Below are positions 1 to 8,437 of a DNA stretch of 64,000 nucleotides, piece after piece. The stretch comes from Cellulophaga omnivescoria (lineage in GTDB: Bacteria; Bacteroidota; Bacteroidia; Flavobacteriales; Flavobacteriaceae), in the NCBI RefSeq assembly GCF_001999725.1, contig NZ_MDDP01000043.1, positions 62,001-126,000 of the forward strand, in the 5' to 3' direction. Position 1 is the stretch's first letter, and the number at the start of each line of letters is the position of its first letter. A program made the position numbers and the translations under genes. A model generated the notes under the pieces. That model saw only the letters and a list, made by a program, of their open reading frames with translations, had not been told where the DNA came from and ran no database searches.

Positions 1-1209
1 ATGCTTGAACTTGCATTAGCACGTATAAGACAGTTGTCTGCACACGAAATTGGACATACTTTAGGTTTTGCTCATAATTTTGCAGCTAGTACCAACAACA
101 GAGCATCTGTTATGGATTACCCGCATCCACAATTTAAGTTGAAAGGAAAAAATATAGATTTTTCTGGTGCATATGTAGAGGGTATAGGTGAGTGGGATAA
201 ATATACAGTAGCTTATTCTTATTCAGATTTTAAAGAAGACAAAAATGAAGATGAGGAGTTAAAAAAAATAATACAAAAAGCACAAAAGGAAGGCTATAGG
301 TTTGTATCAGACAGAGATGCCAGAGCCAGTGGAGGTGCACATGCATATGCACACCTTTGGGACAATGGAGGTAATGCAACAGAAGAATTAAATAAGGTGT
401 TAAAAATTAGAGCAGTAGGTATTTCTAATTTTTCTATTGATAATATTAAGGAAGGACAACCAAATTCTGTGTTAGAGGATGTTTTTGCGCCGCTTTATTT
501 TTTTCATAGATACCAAACTGAAGCTGTAACAAAATTAATAGGTGGTTTAGATTATAATTATACTGTTAAAGGAGACCAGCAACTTACGGTTAAAGCTGTC
601 TCAAAAAAAGAACAACAAGAAGCACTACAAAGTTTATTACAAACAGTAAACGCAGAGCAAATTGCAATTCCTAAAAATAAATTATCACTTTTTCCACCTA
701 GAGCTTTAGGTTATGGTAGTACAAGAGAATCTTTTAACGGAAAAACAGGAATTTCTTTTGATGCGCTTTCTGCTGCAGAAACTGCAGCAGATATGACTCT
801 TTCCTTTTTATTGCATCCGCAAAGAGCATCTAGATTAGTACAACAAAAAAGCTTAGATTCAAAACAAATTGGTTTGCATGATGTGCTAGATCAGTTAATA
901 AATAACACATTTAAAAAGAGTTATAAAGATACTTATTTAGATGAAGCGCAACAGAATATTAATTTTAGAGTCTTGTATTATATTAAAAATTTAGCAGCAA
1001 GCAAAAGTGTGCACCCAAAAGTAAATGCAATAGCTAATTTTAAATTACAAGAATTAAAAGATAGATTTTTAGATAGAAACAAACCTTATGCATTAGAGGT
1101 TGTAAATAGAATAGAACATTTTCAAAAACACCCAGAACTTTTTAAGCCAATAGTTTCTCCTAAAATACCAGATGGTTCACCAATAGGAATGGAATGTATG
1201 ACTAACTAA
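1..1209 (+). CDS. Zinc-dependent metalloprotease, C-terminal part (DUF4953/DUF5117 type), cut by window edge
   Basis: This is a secreted or periplasmic metzincin-like peptidase, of which only the C-terminal 402 codons are visible. The zinc site HExxHxxGxxH is at fragment residues 15-25 (HEIGHTLGFAH). It is followed by a Met-turn-like SVMDYP at about 37-42, which is diagnostic of metzincins. The remaining roughly 350 residues match the general character of the DUF4953 C-terminal region of large Bacteroidota zinc-dependent metalloproteases. Family members are about 800 residues or more and carry an N-terminal signal peptide and DUF5117. The catalytic motif lies right at the left edge, so the ATG at position 1 is almost certainly an internal Met and the true start is outside the window. 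The gene is followed after 16 bp by the threonine aldolase gene, so the two may be co-transcribed. The substrate is unknown. Confidence 0.85.
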   Translation: MLELALARIRQLSAHEIGHTLGFAHNFAASTNNRASVMDYPHPQFKLKGKNIDFSGAYVEGIGEWDKYTVAYSYSDFKEDKNEDEELKKIIQKAQKEGYRFVSDRDARASGGAHAYAHLWDNGGNATEELNKVLKIRAVGISNFSIDNIKEGQPNSVLEDVFAPLYFFHRYQTEAVTKLIGGLDYNYTVKGDQQLTVKAVSKKEQQEALQSLLQTVNAEQIAIPKNKLSLFPPRALGYGSTRESFNGKTGISFDALSAAETAADMTLSFLLHPQRASRLVQQKSLDSKQIGLHDVLDQLINNTFKKSYKDTYLDEAQQNINFRVLYYIKNLAASKSVHPKVNAIANFKLQELKDRFLDRNKPYALEVVNRIEHFQKHPELFKPIVSPKIPDGSPIGMECMTN

Positions 1210-1225
1210 AAACACAATATTTAAA

Positions 1226-2248
1226 ATGAAAATAAATCTTATAAGTGACACCGTAACAAAGCCAACATCAGAAATGCTTAGTGCAATGTTTGCATCTGAT
1301 GTAGGAGATGATGTTTTTAAGCACGATCCTACAATTAATGCTTTAGAAGAAAAAGTGGCGGCAATGTTTGGTAAAGAAGCAGCATTATTTTTTCCTAGCG
1401 GTACAATGGCAAACCAAACGGCAATAAAGTTGCATACACAGCCTGGTGATCAATTAATTTGCGACAAATATGCTCATATTTTTAATTATGAAGGTGGTGG
1501 AGTAAGTTTTAACAGTGGTGTGTCATGCAGGTTGGTTGATGGCCACAGAGGTATGATGACAGCAAAACAGGTAGAAGAGGCTATAAACCCTCCAGATTTT
1601 TATCATAGCCCACTTACTACCTTGGTTTGTATAGAAAACACAACTAATAAAGGTGGTGGCGCTTGCTGGGATTTTGAAGAGCTAAAAAAAATTAAGATGG
1701 TTTGTGAAAAACACAACTTAAAATACCATTTAGATGGGGCTCGTTTATGGAATGCATTGGTAGCTAAAAATGAAACTCCAAAACAATATGGAGATTTGTT
1801 TGATACTATAAGTGTTTGTTTGAGTAAAGGTTTGGGCTGCCCAGTGGGTTCTGTTTTAGTTGGCTCTAAAAAAGACATACAAAAAGCCATAAGAATACGT
1901 AAAATATTTGGGGGTGGTATGAGGCAAGCAGGTTACTTGGCCGGTGCAGCTATTTATGCACTAGATAATAATATAAATAGATTAAAAGAAGACCATACTA
2001 AAGCTAAAGAAATAGGTGATGTGTTACAAAAACTAAGCTACATAAAGAGTGTAGAGCCTATAGAAACAAATATTGTTATTTTCTCTATTGATGAAGATAG
2101 ATTGACACAAAAAGATTTTTTAGACAAACTATTAAAAAACGGAATAGAAATAATTGGTATGGGACAAGGAAAATTGCGCATTGTTACCCATTTAGATTAT
2201 ACTAATGCTATGCACAGTAATTTTTTAACTATATTAAAGAGTTTGTAA
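1226..2248 (+). CDS. ltaE: Low-specificity L-threonine aldolase (PLP, beta-eliminating lyase family)
   Basis: This enzyme cleaves L-threonine or L-allo-threonine to glycine and acetaldehyde in the cytoplasm, using pyridoxal phosphate. The 340-residue length is typical. Visible features are the N-terminal DTVTKPT segment, the PSGTMANQ phosphate-binding loop at about 57-64, the HLDGAR motif at 168-173 with the PLP-contacting Asp170, and the Schiff-base lysine in CLSKGLGCPVGS (Lys201). It lies 16 bp after the metalloprotease gene. Its 3' end overlaps the convergent YegP-like gene by 15 bp, so the two genes share their stop regions. Confidence 0.92.
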   Translation: MKINLISDTVTKPTSEMLSAMFASDVGDDVFKHDPTINALEEKVAAMFGKEAALFFPSGTMANQTAIKLHTQPGDQLICDKYAHIFNYEGGGVSFNSGVSCRLVDGHRGMMTAKQVEEAINPPDFYHSPLTTLVCIENTTNKGGGACWDFEELKKIKMVCEKHNLKYHLDGARLWNALVAKNETPKQYGDLFDTISVCLSKGLGCPVGSVLVGSKKDIQKAIRIRKIFGGGMRQAGYLAGAAIYALDNNINRLKEDHTKAKEIGDVLQKLSYIKSVEPIETNIVIFSIDEDRLTQKDFLDKLLKNGIEIIGMGQGKLRIVTHLDYTNAMHSNFLTILKSL

Positions 2249-2557
2249 ATTGTTAATAGATAAAAAACTATTTTTTAAATTTTTAATACCATTCTCCATA
2301 CCTGCTTCAGATGAGTAAAACTGGCTTTTACCTATAACTTTGCCGTTTAAGGTTTTTAAATTAAATAAAAATTTGCCATTGTAGGCAGTTTTACGTTCAA
2401 AAACGTTTAAACTGTTTATAGATGGCATTATTTCTTTTATAGCACTATTTAGTTCTTCTTTTGTATTAAAACTATTGCCATGCAATAACACAACATTGTT
2501 TTTAGTTTTTAAACTAAAAGTGAACGTATTATCCTCTTTTTTTACAATATCTATCAT
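2234..2557 (-). CDS. YegP-like DUF1508 protein with two tandem units
   Basis: This is a 107-residue protein made of two roughly 48-residue repeats. Each repeat has the DUF1508/YegP pattern of a short beta hairpin, a KT/GKSQFY-type segment, then a helix containing a run such as GMENGIKNLKNS. Unit 1 spans about residues 8-55 and unit 2 about 56-104. The family is widespread but its cellular role is not established. There is no signal peptide, so it is probably cytoplasmic. The gene is convergent with threonine aldolase and overlaps its last codons by 15 bp. Confidence 0.8.
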   Translation of the reverse strand: MIDIVKKEDNTFTFSLKTKNNVVLLHGNSFNTKEELNSAIKEIMPSINSLNVFERKTAYNGKFLFNLKTLNGKVIGKSQFYSSEAGMENGIKNLKNSFLSINNLQTL

Positions 2558-2738
2558 AACTACACATTTTTCTTAAAGATAACATTTTTTTTAAAGTTAC
2601 AGTTAATTTAAATTTAAGACTTTGTTAAGAGTAGTAGTTTATTTTAAAATTAACGCTTGTTAAGCTCTAAAACACTAGTAAAATAGGGTTTTTTTATAAA
2701 ATAATACAGTTTTTCTATGATTAGTTGAACATAAAAAT

Positions 2739-2746
2739 TATATTTG
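2739..2746 (+). promoter_or_regulatory. Candidate -7 box (TATATTTG) of the OmpA-family gene
   Basis: TATATTTG matches the Bacteroidota housekeeping -7 consensus TAnnTTTG and lies 51 bp before the OmpA-family start codon. No TTG element lies at the usual 17-23 bp upstream; the nearest, at 2725, is only 11 bp away. The call therefore rests on the -7 box alone. The rest of the 2558-2797 gap is AT-rich with no gene visible. Confidence 0.4.
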
Positions 2747-2797
2747 CACTATAATTATTTAACATATTTTAACATTAATTAAACACATTAACCAAAA

Positions 2798-3898
2798 ATG
2801 AAAAAATTATTATTCTTATTTGCAGTTATGACTGCATCTGTTACTATGGCTCAAGATTTGCCTACAAATCCAGAACCAGGTAAATGTTATGTACGTTGTA
2901 CAACTCCTGACGTATATGTAAATGAATCTATTACAATTACAACTAAGCCTGCATATTCTGTATTAAAAACAGTACCTGCAACTTTTAAAACAGTTACTGA
3001 GCGTGTTTTAGTAAAAGACGAGAGCAAAAGTTTAAAAATAGTACCAGCTAAATGGGGAACAGAGACTGTTACTTATGTAGCAAAAGAAGGTGGTAACACA
3101 TTAAGTATTACTCCTGCTAGTTTTACACCTAGCTCACAAACTATAGAAGTTAAGCCTGCTTACGCAGTATGGGAATTAGGTGCGCCAGCTCCTGATTGTG
3201 CTTCTAGCAACCCAGATGATTGTAGATACTGGTGTTATAAAGGTTACCCAGCAGAGTTTACTACAATACAAACACAAGAGTTAGCTTCAGATGCTACTGT
3301 ATCTAAAACCCCAATTGGTTCTAGAAATGCTACATATAAAAAGACTGTTTTAGTTTCTGGTCCTTCTGTAGTAGAAACTATAATTCCTGCTGAATACAAA
3401 GAAATTACAAAAACTGTATTAGATAAGGATGCTTATACTACAAGTGTTTCTGTACCTGCTGTAACTAAAACAATTACTAAAGAGGTATTAAAGCAAAAAG
3501 GTGGCCTTACTACTTGGAGTGAAGTTGAGTGCTCATTAGTACAATACCAAGCTTTACCAATAAACTGGAATACTGGTAGCTCTACTTTAACTGCTGAAGC
3601 AAAAAGAATTATTGATTCTAGATTAATGCCAGTTTTAAATCAAAACCCAGGAGTTAAATTAGAAATTGCTTCTCATACAGATTCTAGAGGTAACAGTGTA
3701 TCTAACCAAAGCTTATCTGAAAGAAGAGCTAAATCTGTAGCAGATTACTTAATCTCTAAAGGTGTTAACTCTAGCTTATTAGTAGCTAATGGTTACGGTG
3801 AAAACAAATTGAAAAACAGATGTAAAGATGGTGTTTCTTGTACAGAAAGAGAGCACGCTGCTAACAGAAGAACTGAATTTAGATTAATTAACAACTAG
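2798..3898 (+). CDS. OmpA-family outer-membrane/peptidoglycan-binding protein
   Basis: This is an envelope protein of 366 residues with a cleavable signal peptide (MKKLLFLFAVMTASVTMAQ). Residues about 20-240 contain degenerate repeats of the form PA-aromatic-x-TVT-x-x-VL-x-K (for example around 55-70, 85-100, 190-210 and 215-235). The C-terminal OmpA domain (about 250-366) carries the peptidoglycan-binding signature LEIASHTDSRGN followed by LSERRAKSVADYL. It probably links the outer membrane to the cell wall. The middle is Cys-containing (CASSNPDDCRYWC), which suggests a disulfide-stabilised loop. The gene stands alone between its own promoter region and a strong terminator. The function of the repeat region is not known. 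Confidence 0.88.
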   Translation: MKKLLFLFAVMTASVTMAQDLPTNPEPGKCYVRCTTPDVYVNESITITTKPAYSVLKTVPATFKTVTERVLVKDESKSLKIVPAKWGTETVTYVAKEGGNTLSITPASFTPSSQTIEVKPAYAVWELGAPAPDCASSNPDDCRYWCYKGYPAEFTTIQTQELASDATVSKTPIGSRNATYKKTVLVSGPSVVETIIPAEYKEITKTVLDKDAYTTSVSVPAVTKTITKEVLKQKGGLTTWSEVECSLVQYQALPINWNTGSSTLTAEAKRIIDSRLMPVLNQNPGVKLEIASHTDSRGNSVSNQSLSERRAKSVADYLISKGVNSSLLVANGYGENKLKNRCKDGVSCTEREHAANRRTEFRLINN

Positions 3899-3933
3899 TA
3901 GTAAAATCTATTATAGTTAATCACTAACCAATA

Positions 3934-3967
3934 AAAAGGGCTTTCAATTAATTTTGAAAGCCCTTTT
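3934..3967 (+). terminator. Intrinsic terminator after the OmpA-family gene
   Basis: A 14-bp perfect stem (3934-3947 with 3954-3967) surrounds the loop TTAATT and is followed by a T-rich tract. It begins 36 bp after the stop codon. Its core TCAATTAATTTTGA recurs in two other terminators of this window. Confidence 0.85.
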
Positions 3968-4106
3968 ACTTTTTTGTTATTGTAACCAGGGTAATATATA
4001 AACCAATTTTAATGGTTAGCCAGTTTACATTTTAAAACTAAAATATAGTGTAAGAGTTTCTAAGTCTTGGGTTAGTAATAAACGTAACAGAGCTATTTGT
4101 TTTATA

Positions 4107-4140
4107 AAAAAAATAAGCCTTCAAAATTAATTGAAGGCTT
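4107..4140 (-). terminator. Intrinsic terminator of the thioredoxin-family gene
   Basis: On the minus strand a 10-bp stem (4131-4140 with 4115-4124) has the loop TTAATT and is followed by a long T tract. It lies about 30 bp downstream of the thioredoxin stop codon. The 3968-4106 stretch between the two terminators holds nothing I can identify. Confidence 0.8.
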
Positions 4141-4169
4141 TAAATAAATTTTATTCTATTTAAGATTTT

Positions 4170-4625
4170 TTAATCTATATATTTTTTTAAAAATTTTATA
4201 TGGTGTTGTACTTCGCCGTTCATACTATAACCGTGTAATGCACCTTTTTCTCTTCCTTTATTGTCTAGTATTTTTAAGTTAGGAAACACACCTTTCTTGT
4301 TGTACTTAGCCATTAAGTCCATATTGTGCTTTAACTGCTTTTCGGTTAATAAATCATTGTTTCTTGGAATATCAATATACAATAACTCATAATTTTTAGA
4401 AATTTCTCTAAATTCGTCGGTATCAAACAAATCTTTTTTTAACATTTTGCAAGGTCCGCACCAATCACTACCAGTAAAATAGACTAAAATATTTTTGTCT
4501 TCTTTTTTGGCTTTTTTCAATACAGTCTCATAATCTGTGTTCCATTCTACATCTCCAATAACTTTATTAGTTGGTGTAAAACCAAATAATAAAGGAAAAA
4601 TTAAGGCAATTAATAAGTGTTTCAT
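4170..4625 (-). CDS. Secreted thioredoxin-family protein
   Basis: This is a 151-residue thioredoxin-fold protein with an N-terminal signal peptide (MKHLLIALIFPLLFGFT), so it acts in the periplasm or at the envelope. The redox motif is WCGPC with the active cysteines at 56 and 59, preceded by ILVYFTGSDW. The region MAKYNKKGVFPNLKILDNKG supplies the cis-Pro equivalent and beta 3/4. It resembles the thioredoxin_7/DUF255-like secreted thioredoxins of Bacteroidota, which are presumed to reduce or protect periplasmic thiols. It lies 41 bp downstream of ybaB on the same strand and could share its transcript. Confidence 0.87.
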   Translation of the reverse strand: MKHLLIALIFPLLFGFTPTNKVIGDVEWNTDYETVLKKAKKEDKNILVYFTGSDWCGPCKMLKKDLFDTDEFREISKNYELLYIDIPRNNDLLTEKQLKHNMDLMAKYNKKGVFPNLKILDNKGREKGALHGYSMNGEVQHHIKFLKKYID

Positions 4626-4666
4626 CTTTATATTTTTTATTATTGATACAAAAAACTTGCCAGTTT

Positions 4667-4993
4667 TTATTTAAATAACGAATCCATTCCAGGAATATTG
4701 GGTAAACCATCTTTTGCAGCTGCGGCTAATTCAGTTTCATTTACCTGTGTTGCTCTTTCAATAGCCTTATTTAAAGTTACTATTAAATAATCTTCAAGCT
4801 GTTCTTTATCTTGTAAAAGACTTTCGTCAATATCAATACTTTTAATAGTTCTATTAGCAGTTATAGTAACCTTAATTGCGTTATCAGTAGATTTTTCATC
4901 AATTAAAACAGTATGTAATCGTTGTTTTGTTTCTTCAACTTTTTGTTGGGTTTCTTTAAGTTTTCCCATCATACCCATCATATCTCCAAACAT
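4667..4993 (-). CDS. ybaB: YbaB/EbfC-family nucleoid-associated protein
   Basis: This small cytoplasmic DNA-binding protein (108 residues, the normal family length) forms tweezer-like dimers. The N-terminus is Met/Gly-rich ([26 protein letters not shown]), followed by a helix, three beta strands ([15 protein letters not shown]) and the C-terminal helix with [10 protein letters not shown]. In many bacteria ybaB follows dnaX and precedes recR. Here it does not; its neighbours are a thioredoxin gene and a divergent peptidase gene. Confidence 0.9.
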   Translation of the reverse strand: MFGDMMGMMGKLKETQQKVEETKQRLHTVLIDEKSTDNAIKVTITANRTIKSIDIDESLLQDKEQLEDYLIVTLNKAIERATQVNETELAAAAKDGLPNIPGMDSLFK

Positions 4994-5020
4994 AATTTTT
5001 TAGTTATAGTTAATATGTTT

Positions 5021-5048
5021 CAAAATTACTAAATTGTTGGTCAATCAA
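5021..5048 (-). promoter_or_regulatory. Candidate promoter of ybaB (TTG-17-TAATTTTG)
   Basis: On the minus strand the -33 element TTG (5048-5046) is separated by 17 bp from TAATTTTG (5028-5021), a full match to the Bacteroidota TTG/TAnnTTTG promoter pattern. It lies about 28 bp before the ybaB start codon, in the divergent gap shared with the peptidase gene. Confidence 0.55.
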
Positions 5049-5060
5049 CCTTAAAAAGAA

Positions 5061-7199
5061 ATGAAAGTCATAAAAAAATGTATTGTTCTGTTAGTTAGTA
5101 TTATTTTTGTTGCTTCATGTAAAAATATAAATAAGCCTATGGCTACTATTAAAACTCCTGTTGCTAAAAAAGTACCAAAAGAATTAATTAAACATAATGA
5201 TGTTAGAATAGATGATTATTATTGGTTAAATAATAGGGAGGATAAAGAAGTAATTGCATATTTAGAACAGGAAAATACGTATTACAATACCTTAACTGCC
5301 CATACTAAAGATTTTCAGAAAACACTTTTTAATGAGATGAAGGAGCGTATTAAGGAAGACGACTCTTCTGTTCCTTATAAGTTAAATGGTTATTGGTATG
5401 AAACTAGGTATGAGTTAGGAAAAGAATATCCTATTTACTCTAGAAAGAAAGGGGAAGAAACGGCAGCAGAAGAAATTATTTTTAATTGTAATGATTTAGC
5501 TATAGGTCATGATTATTTTAATTTAAGTGGTATTGCAATTAGTCCTAATAACAAGTTAGCAGCTTTTGGTGTAGATATTGTTTCTAGAAGAGAATATACA
5601 ATTAGAATTAAAAACTTAGAAACAGGGGAAGTTTATAAAGATGTTATAGAGAAAACCACAGGTAGTAGCGTATGGGCTGCAGATAACCAAACTTTGTTTT
5701 ACACTAAAAAGGACCCTGTAACGCTAAGATCAGACAAAATTTACAAACATAAACTGGGTACGCCAACTTCTGAAGATGTTTTAGTGTATCATGAACAAGA
5801 CGAAACTTTTAATACTTACATATATAAAACCAAGTCAAAAAAATACATAGTAATAGGGTCTTCTAGTACGTTAACATCTGAGTATAGATTTATTAAAACA
5901 GAAGAACCCGATTCAGATTTTGAAATATTTTCTCCAAGAGAAAGGGGACTAGAGTATTCTATAGCACATTACGGAGATAAGTTTTATATTTTAACTAATA
6001 AAGATGGTGCTTATAACTTTAAATTAATGACTTGTAGTGAGTCTGCAACGCCAGCTACAAATTGGAAAGAATTTATACCTCATAGAGAAAATGTATTGCT
6101 AGAGGATTTAGATATTTTTAAAGATTACTATGTATTATCTGAAAGGGAAAATGGTTTAAATAAATTGAAAATTGTTCGTTGGGATACCAACAAAGGATAT
6201 TATTTGCCTTTTGAGAGCGAAACCTATACGGCATATGTTGGCATTAACCCAGATTTTAATACATCCATCCTAAGGTATGGTTACAACTCATTAACAACGC
6301 CTAGTTCTGTAATAGATTTTAATATGGATACCCATACCAAAGAAGTTAAAAAAGAACAGGAGGTACTGGGGGATAAATTTAATAAAGAGAATTATAAGTC
6401 TGAACGAGTTTGGGCAACAGCCAGAGATGGTGTAAAAATACCTATGTCCGTAGTATACCATAAAAACACTAAGTTAGATGGTACAAGCCCTTTATTGCAA
6501 TACGCCTACGGATCTTATGGATATACAATTGACCCTTATTTTTCAACAGTACGTTTAAGTTTGTTAGATAGAGGTTTTATTTATGTAATTGCGCACGTTA
6601 GAGGAGGTGAATATTTAGGTAGAAAATGGTATGAAGATGGTAAACTTTTAAAAAAGAGAAACACCTTTACAGATTTTATAGATTGCTCTAAATATTTAAT
6701 AGATAATAAATATACTAGCAGTAAACATTTATATGCATCTGGTGGTTCTGCCGGAGGTTTACTTATGGGAGGTATACTTAATATGGCACCAGAATTATAT
6801 AATGGCGTAATTGCAAGTGTGCCATTTGTGGATGTTGTAACAACAATGTTAGACGATTCTATACCGCTAACCACTGGCGAGTATGATGAGTGGGGCAACC
6901 CTAATGATAAAGAGTATTATGATTATATGAAGTCTTACTCTCCTTATGACAATGTAACAGCACAACAATACCCAACAATTTTGGTAACCACTGGTTTACA
7001 TGATTCTCAGGTACAATATTGGGAACCTGCTAAATGGGTAGCAAAGTTAAGAGAACTTAAAACAGATAGTAACTTACTATTTTTAGATACAAATATGGAT
7101 GCAGGTCATGGCGGTGCATCAGGTAGGTTTGAAGCTTTAAAGGAAGTAGCAAAAGACTACGCGTTTTTAATAGATTTAGAGGGAAAAATCGATAAGTAA
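5061..7199 (+). CDS. ptrB: S9A prolyl oligopeptidase-family peptidase (oligopeptidase B type), lipoprotein
   Basis: This serine peptidase of 712 residues cleaves oligopeptides, classically after basic residues in the oligopeptidase B family. An N-terminal propeller (about 30-430) precedes the alpha/beta-hydrolase domain (about 440-705). The catalytic triad is visible: Ser563 in GGSAGG, Asp648 in GLHDSQV and His683 in DAGHGG. The conserved HVRGGEYLGRKWYEDG segment lies upstream of the nucleophile. Unlike cytosolic OpdB, it begins with a lipoprotein signal ending in FVASC (lipid Cys20), so it is probably anchored in the envelope. It is divergent from ybaB. Substrate preference cannot be read from the sequence. 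Confidence 0.9.
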   Translation: MKVIKKCIVLLVSIIFVASCKNINKPMATIKTPVAKKVPKELIKHNDVRIDDYYWLNNREDKEVIAYLEQENTYYNTLTAHTKDFQKTLFNEMKERIKEDDSSVPYKLNGYWYETRYELGKEYPIYSRKKGEETAAEEIIFNCNDLAIGHDYFNLSGIAISPNNKLAAFGVDIVSRREYTIRIKNLETGEVYKDVIEKTTGSSVWAADNQTLFYTKKDPVTLRSDKIYKHKLGTPTSEDVLVYHEQDETFNTYIYKTKSKKYIVIGSSSTLTSEYRFIKTEEPDSDFEIFSPRERGLEYSIAHYGDKFYILTNKDGAYNFKLMTCSESATPATNWKEFIPHRENVLLEDLDIFKDYYVLSERENGLNKLKIVRWDTNKGYYLPFESETYTAYVGINPDFNTSILRYGYNSLTTPSSVIDFNMDTHTKEVKKEQEVLGDKFNKENYKSERVWATARDGVKIPMSVVYHKNTKLDGTSPLLQYAYGSYGYTIDPYFSTVRLSLLDRGFIYVIAHVRGGEYLGRKWYEDGKLLKKRNTFTDFIDCSKYLIDNKYTSSKHLYASGGSAGGLLMGGILNMAPELYNGVIASVPFVDVVTTMLDDSIPLTTGEYDEWGNPNDKEYYDYMKSYSPYDNVTAQQYPTILVTTGLHDSQVQYWEPAKWVAKLRELKTDSNLLFLDTNMDAGHGGASGRFEALKEVAKDYAFLIDLEGKIDK

Positions 7200-7210
7200 A
7201 AAAAAAAACC

Positions 7211-7218
7211 TAAATTTG
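7211..7218 (+). promoter_or_regulatory. Candidate -7 box (TAAATTTG) of the cysteine-synthase-like gene
   Basis: TAAATTTG fits TAnnTTTG and lies 55 bp before the ATG, directly after an A-tract following the peptidase stop codon. I see no TTG at the normal spacing, so this is a weak motif-only call. Confidence 0.3.
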
Positions 7219-7273
7219 TCACGTAATTGATAAGCTAACCAACAAAGTCTTATCATTTTATAACCAAATACGC

Positions 7274-8314
7274 ATGGAAAATAAAATTAATGCCTATAAC
7301 AATGTTTTAGAGTTAATAGGTAACACTCCGTTAATTAAAATTAATAATGTTACTAATTCCTTTAAAGGAGAATATTACGCTAAAGTAGAGGCTTTTAATC
7401 CAGGACATTCTGCAAAAGACAGAATAGCAATTCATATAATTGAAGAAGCAGAACGTAAAGGATTATTACACGAAGACAGTACAATTATTGAAACAACATC
7501 TGGTAATACAGGTTTTAGTATTGCAATGGCAAGTATTGTTAAAGGATACAAATGTATATTAGCAGTAAGTTCTAAATCATCTCCAGATAAAATAGATATG
7601 TTGCGCTCTATGGGAGCACAAGTATATGTTTGTCCTGCACATGTAAGTGCAGATGATCCTCGCTCATATTATGAGGTAGCTAAAAGGTTACACAGAGAAA
7701 CAGAAGGTTCTATATACATTAATCAATATTTTAATGAACTTAATAGAGCTGCGCATTACGCTTCTACAGGTCCAGAAATTTGGAAACAAACAAATGGTAA
7801 TATTACCCATTTAGTTGCCTGTAGTGGTACAGGTGGTACTATTTCCGGTACAGCAAAGTATTTAAAAGAGCAAAACCCAAATGTAAAAGTTATTGGAGTA
7901 GATGCTTTTGGTTCTGTATTAAAAAAATATCATGAAACACGTGAGTTTGATGCTAATGAAATTTACCCATACCGTATAGAAGGTTTAGGCAAAAATTTAA
8001 TACCAGGAGCAACAGATTTTGACGTTATAGACAAGTTTGTAAAAGTTACAGATGAAGAAAGCGCACATACTGCAAGACAAATTTCTGGTACAGAAGGTTT
8101 GTTTGTGGGTTATACTAGTGGTGCTGCAATGCAGGCTGTAAAACAATTACACGCAGATGATGAATTTGATGCTAATAGTAAAGTAGTTGTTATATTTCCA
8201 GACCACGGTTCTAGATATATGAGTAAAATATATAGTGATGAATGGATGGAGGCTCAAGGTTTTTTACATACAGAAGTAGAACAGGAAAAGCCAGAAATTC
8301 AATTTGTTAAGTAA
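7274..8314 (+). CDS. PLP-dependent cysteine synthase-family enzyme (possible cysteate synthase)
   Basis: This fold-type II PLP enzyme of 346 residues belongs to the CysK/cystathionine beta-synthase family. It shows the PLP lysine in NPGHSAKDR (Lys48), the substrate loop TTSGNTG (about 76-82), the phosphate-binding GTGGT and the GLGKNLIPG segment. Family members replace the beta substituent of serine derivatives with a nucleophile. The substrate loop reads ETTSGNTG instead of the usual EPTSGNTG, and the protein lacks the CBS regulatory domain. The next gene, 123 bp downstream on the same strand, is an alpha-oxoamine synthase. In sulfonolipid-making flavobacteria, cysteate (phosphoserine plus sulfite) is the precursor condensed by such an enzyme. 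Cysteate synthase is therefore an inference from context; plain cysteine synthase remains possible. Confidence 0.85.
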   Translation: MENKINAYNNVLELIGNTPLIKINNVTNSFKGEYYAKVEAFNPGHSAKDRIAIHIIEEAERKGLLHEDSTIIETTSGNTGFSIAMASIVKGYKCILAVSSKSSPDKIDMLRSMGAQVYVCPAHVSADDPRSYYEVAKRLHRETEGSIYINQYFNELNRAAHYASTGPEIWKQTNGNITHLVACSGTGGTISGTAKYLKEQNPNVKVIGVDAFGSVLKKYHETREFDANEIYPYRIEGLGKNLIPGATDFDVIDKFVKVTDEESAHTARQISGTEGLFVGYTSGAAMQAVKQLHADDEFDANSKVVVIFPDHGSRYMSKIYSDEWMEAQGFLHTEVEQEKPEIQFVK

Positions 8315-8334
8315 TAAACTTAGAAATTAAAAAA

Positions 8335-8370
8335 TAAAAAGACAATGAATTTTACTTCATTGTTTTTTTT
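8335..8370 (+). terminator. Intrinsic terminator after the cysteine-synthase-like gene
   Basis: The ACAATGAA / TTCATTGT stem (8342-8349 with 8356-8363), extended by flanking A/T pairing, has the loop TTTTAC and is followed by a long T run. It separates this gene from the alpha-oxoamine-synthase gene, which has its own promoter candidate. Confidence 0.75.
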
Positions 8371-8381
8371 TGTTCATAAAA

Positions 8382-8416
8382 TTGTTATGAAACCTTGCTG
8401 AAATTCTGTACTTTTG
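8382..8416 (+). promoter_or_regulatory. Candidate promoter of the alpha-oxoamine-synthase-like gene
   Basis: TACTTTTG (8409-8416) matches TAnnTTTG. A TTG at 8382-8384 gives a 24-bp spacer, one base beyond the usual 17-23. It lies 21 bp before the ATG and just after a terminator, consistent with independent transcription. Confidence 0.45.
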
Positions 8417-8437
8417 CAGACAGCCAAAATAGCTTAG

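Noticed and set aside
1603-1890. 95-codon minus-strand frame inside threonine aldolase
   Set aside because: Antisense shadow of a well-supported enzyme gene.
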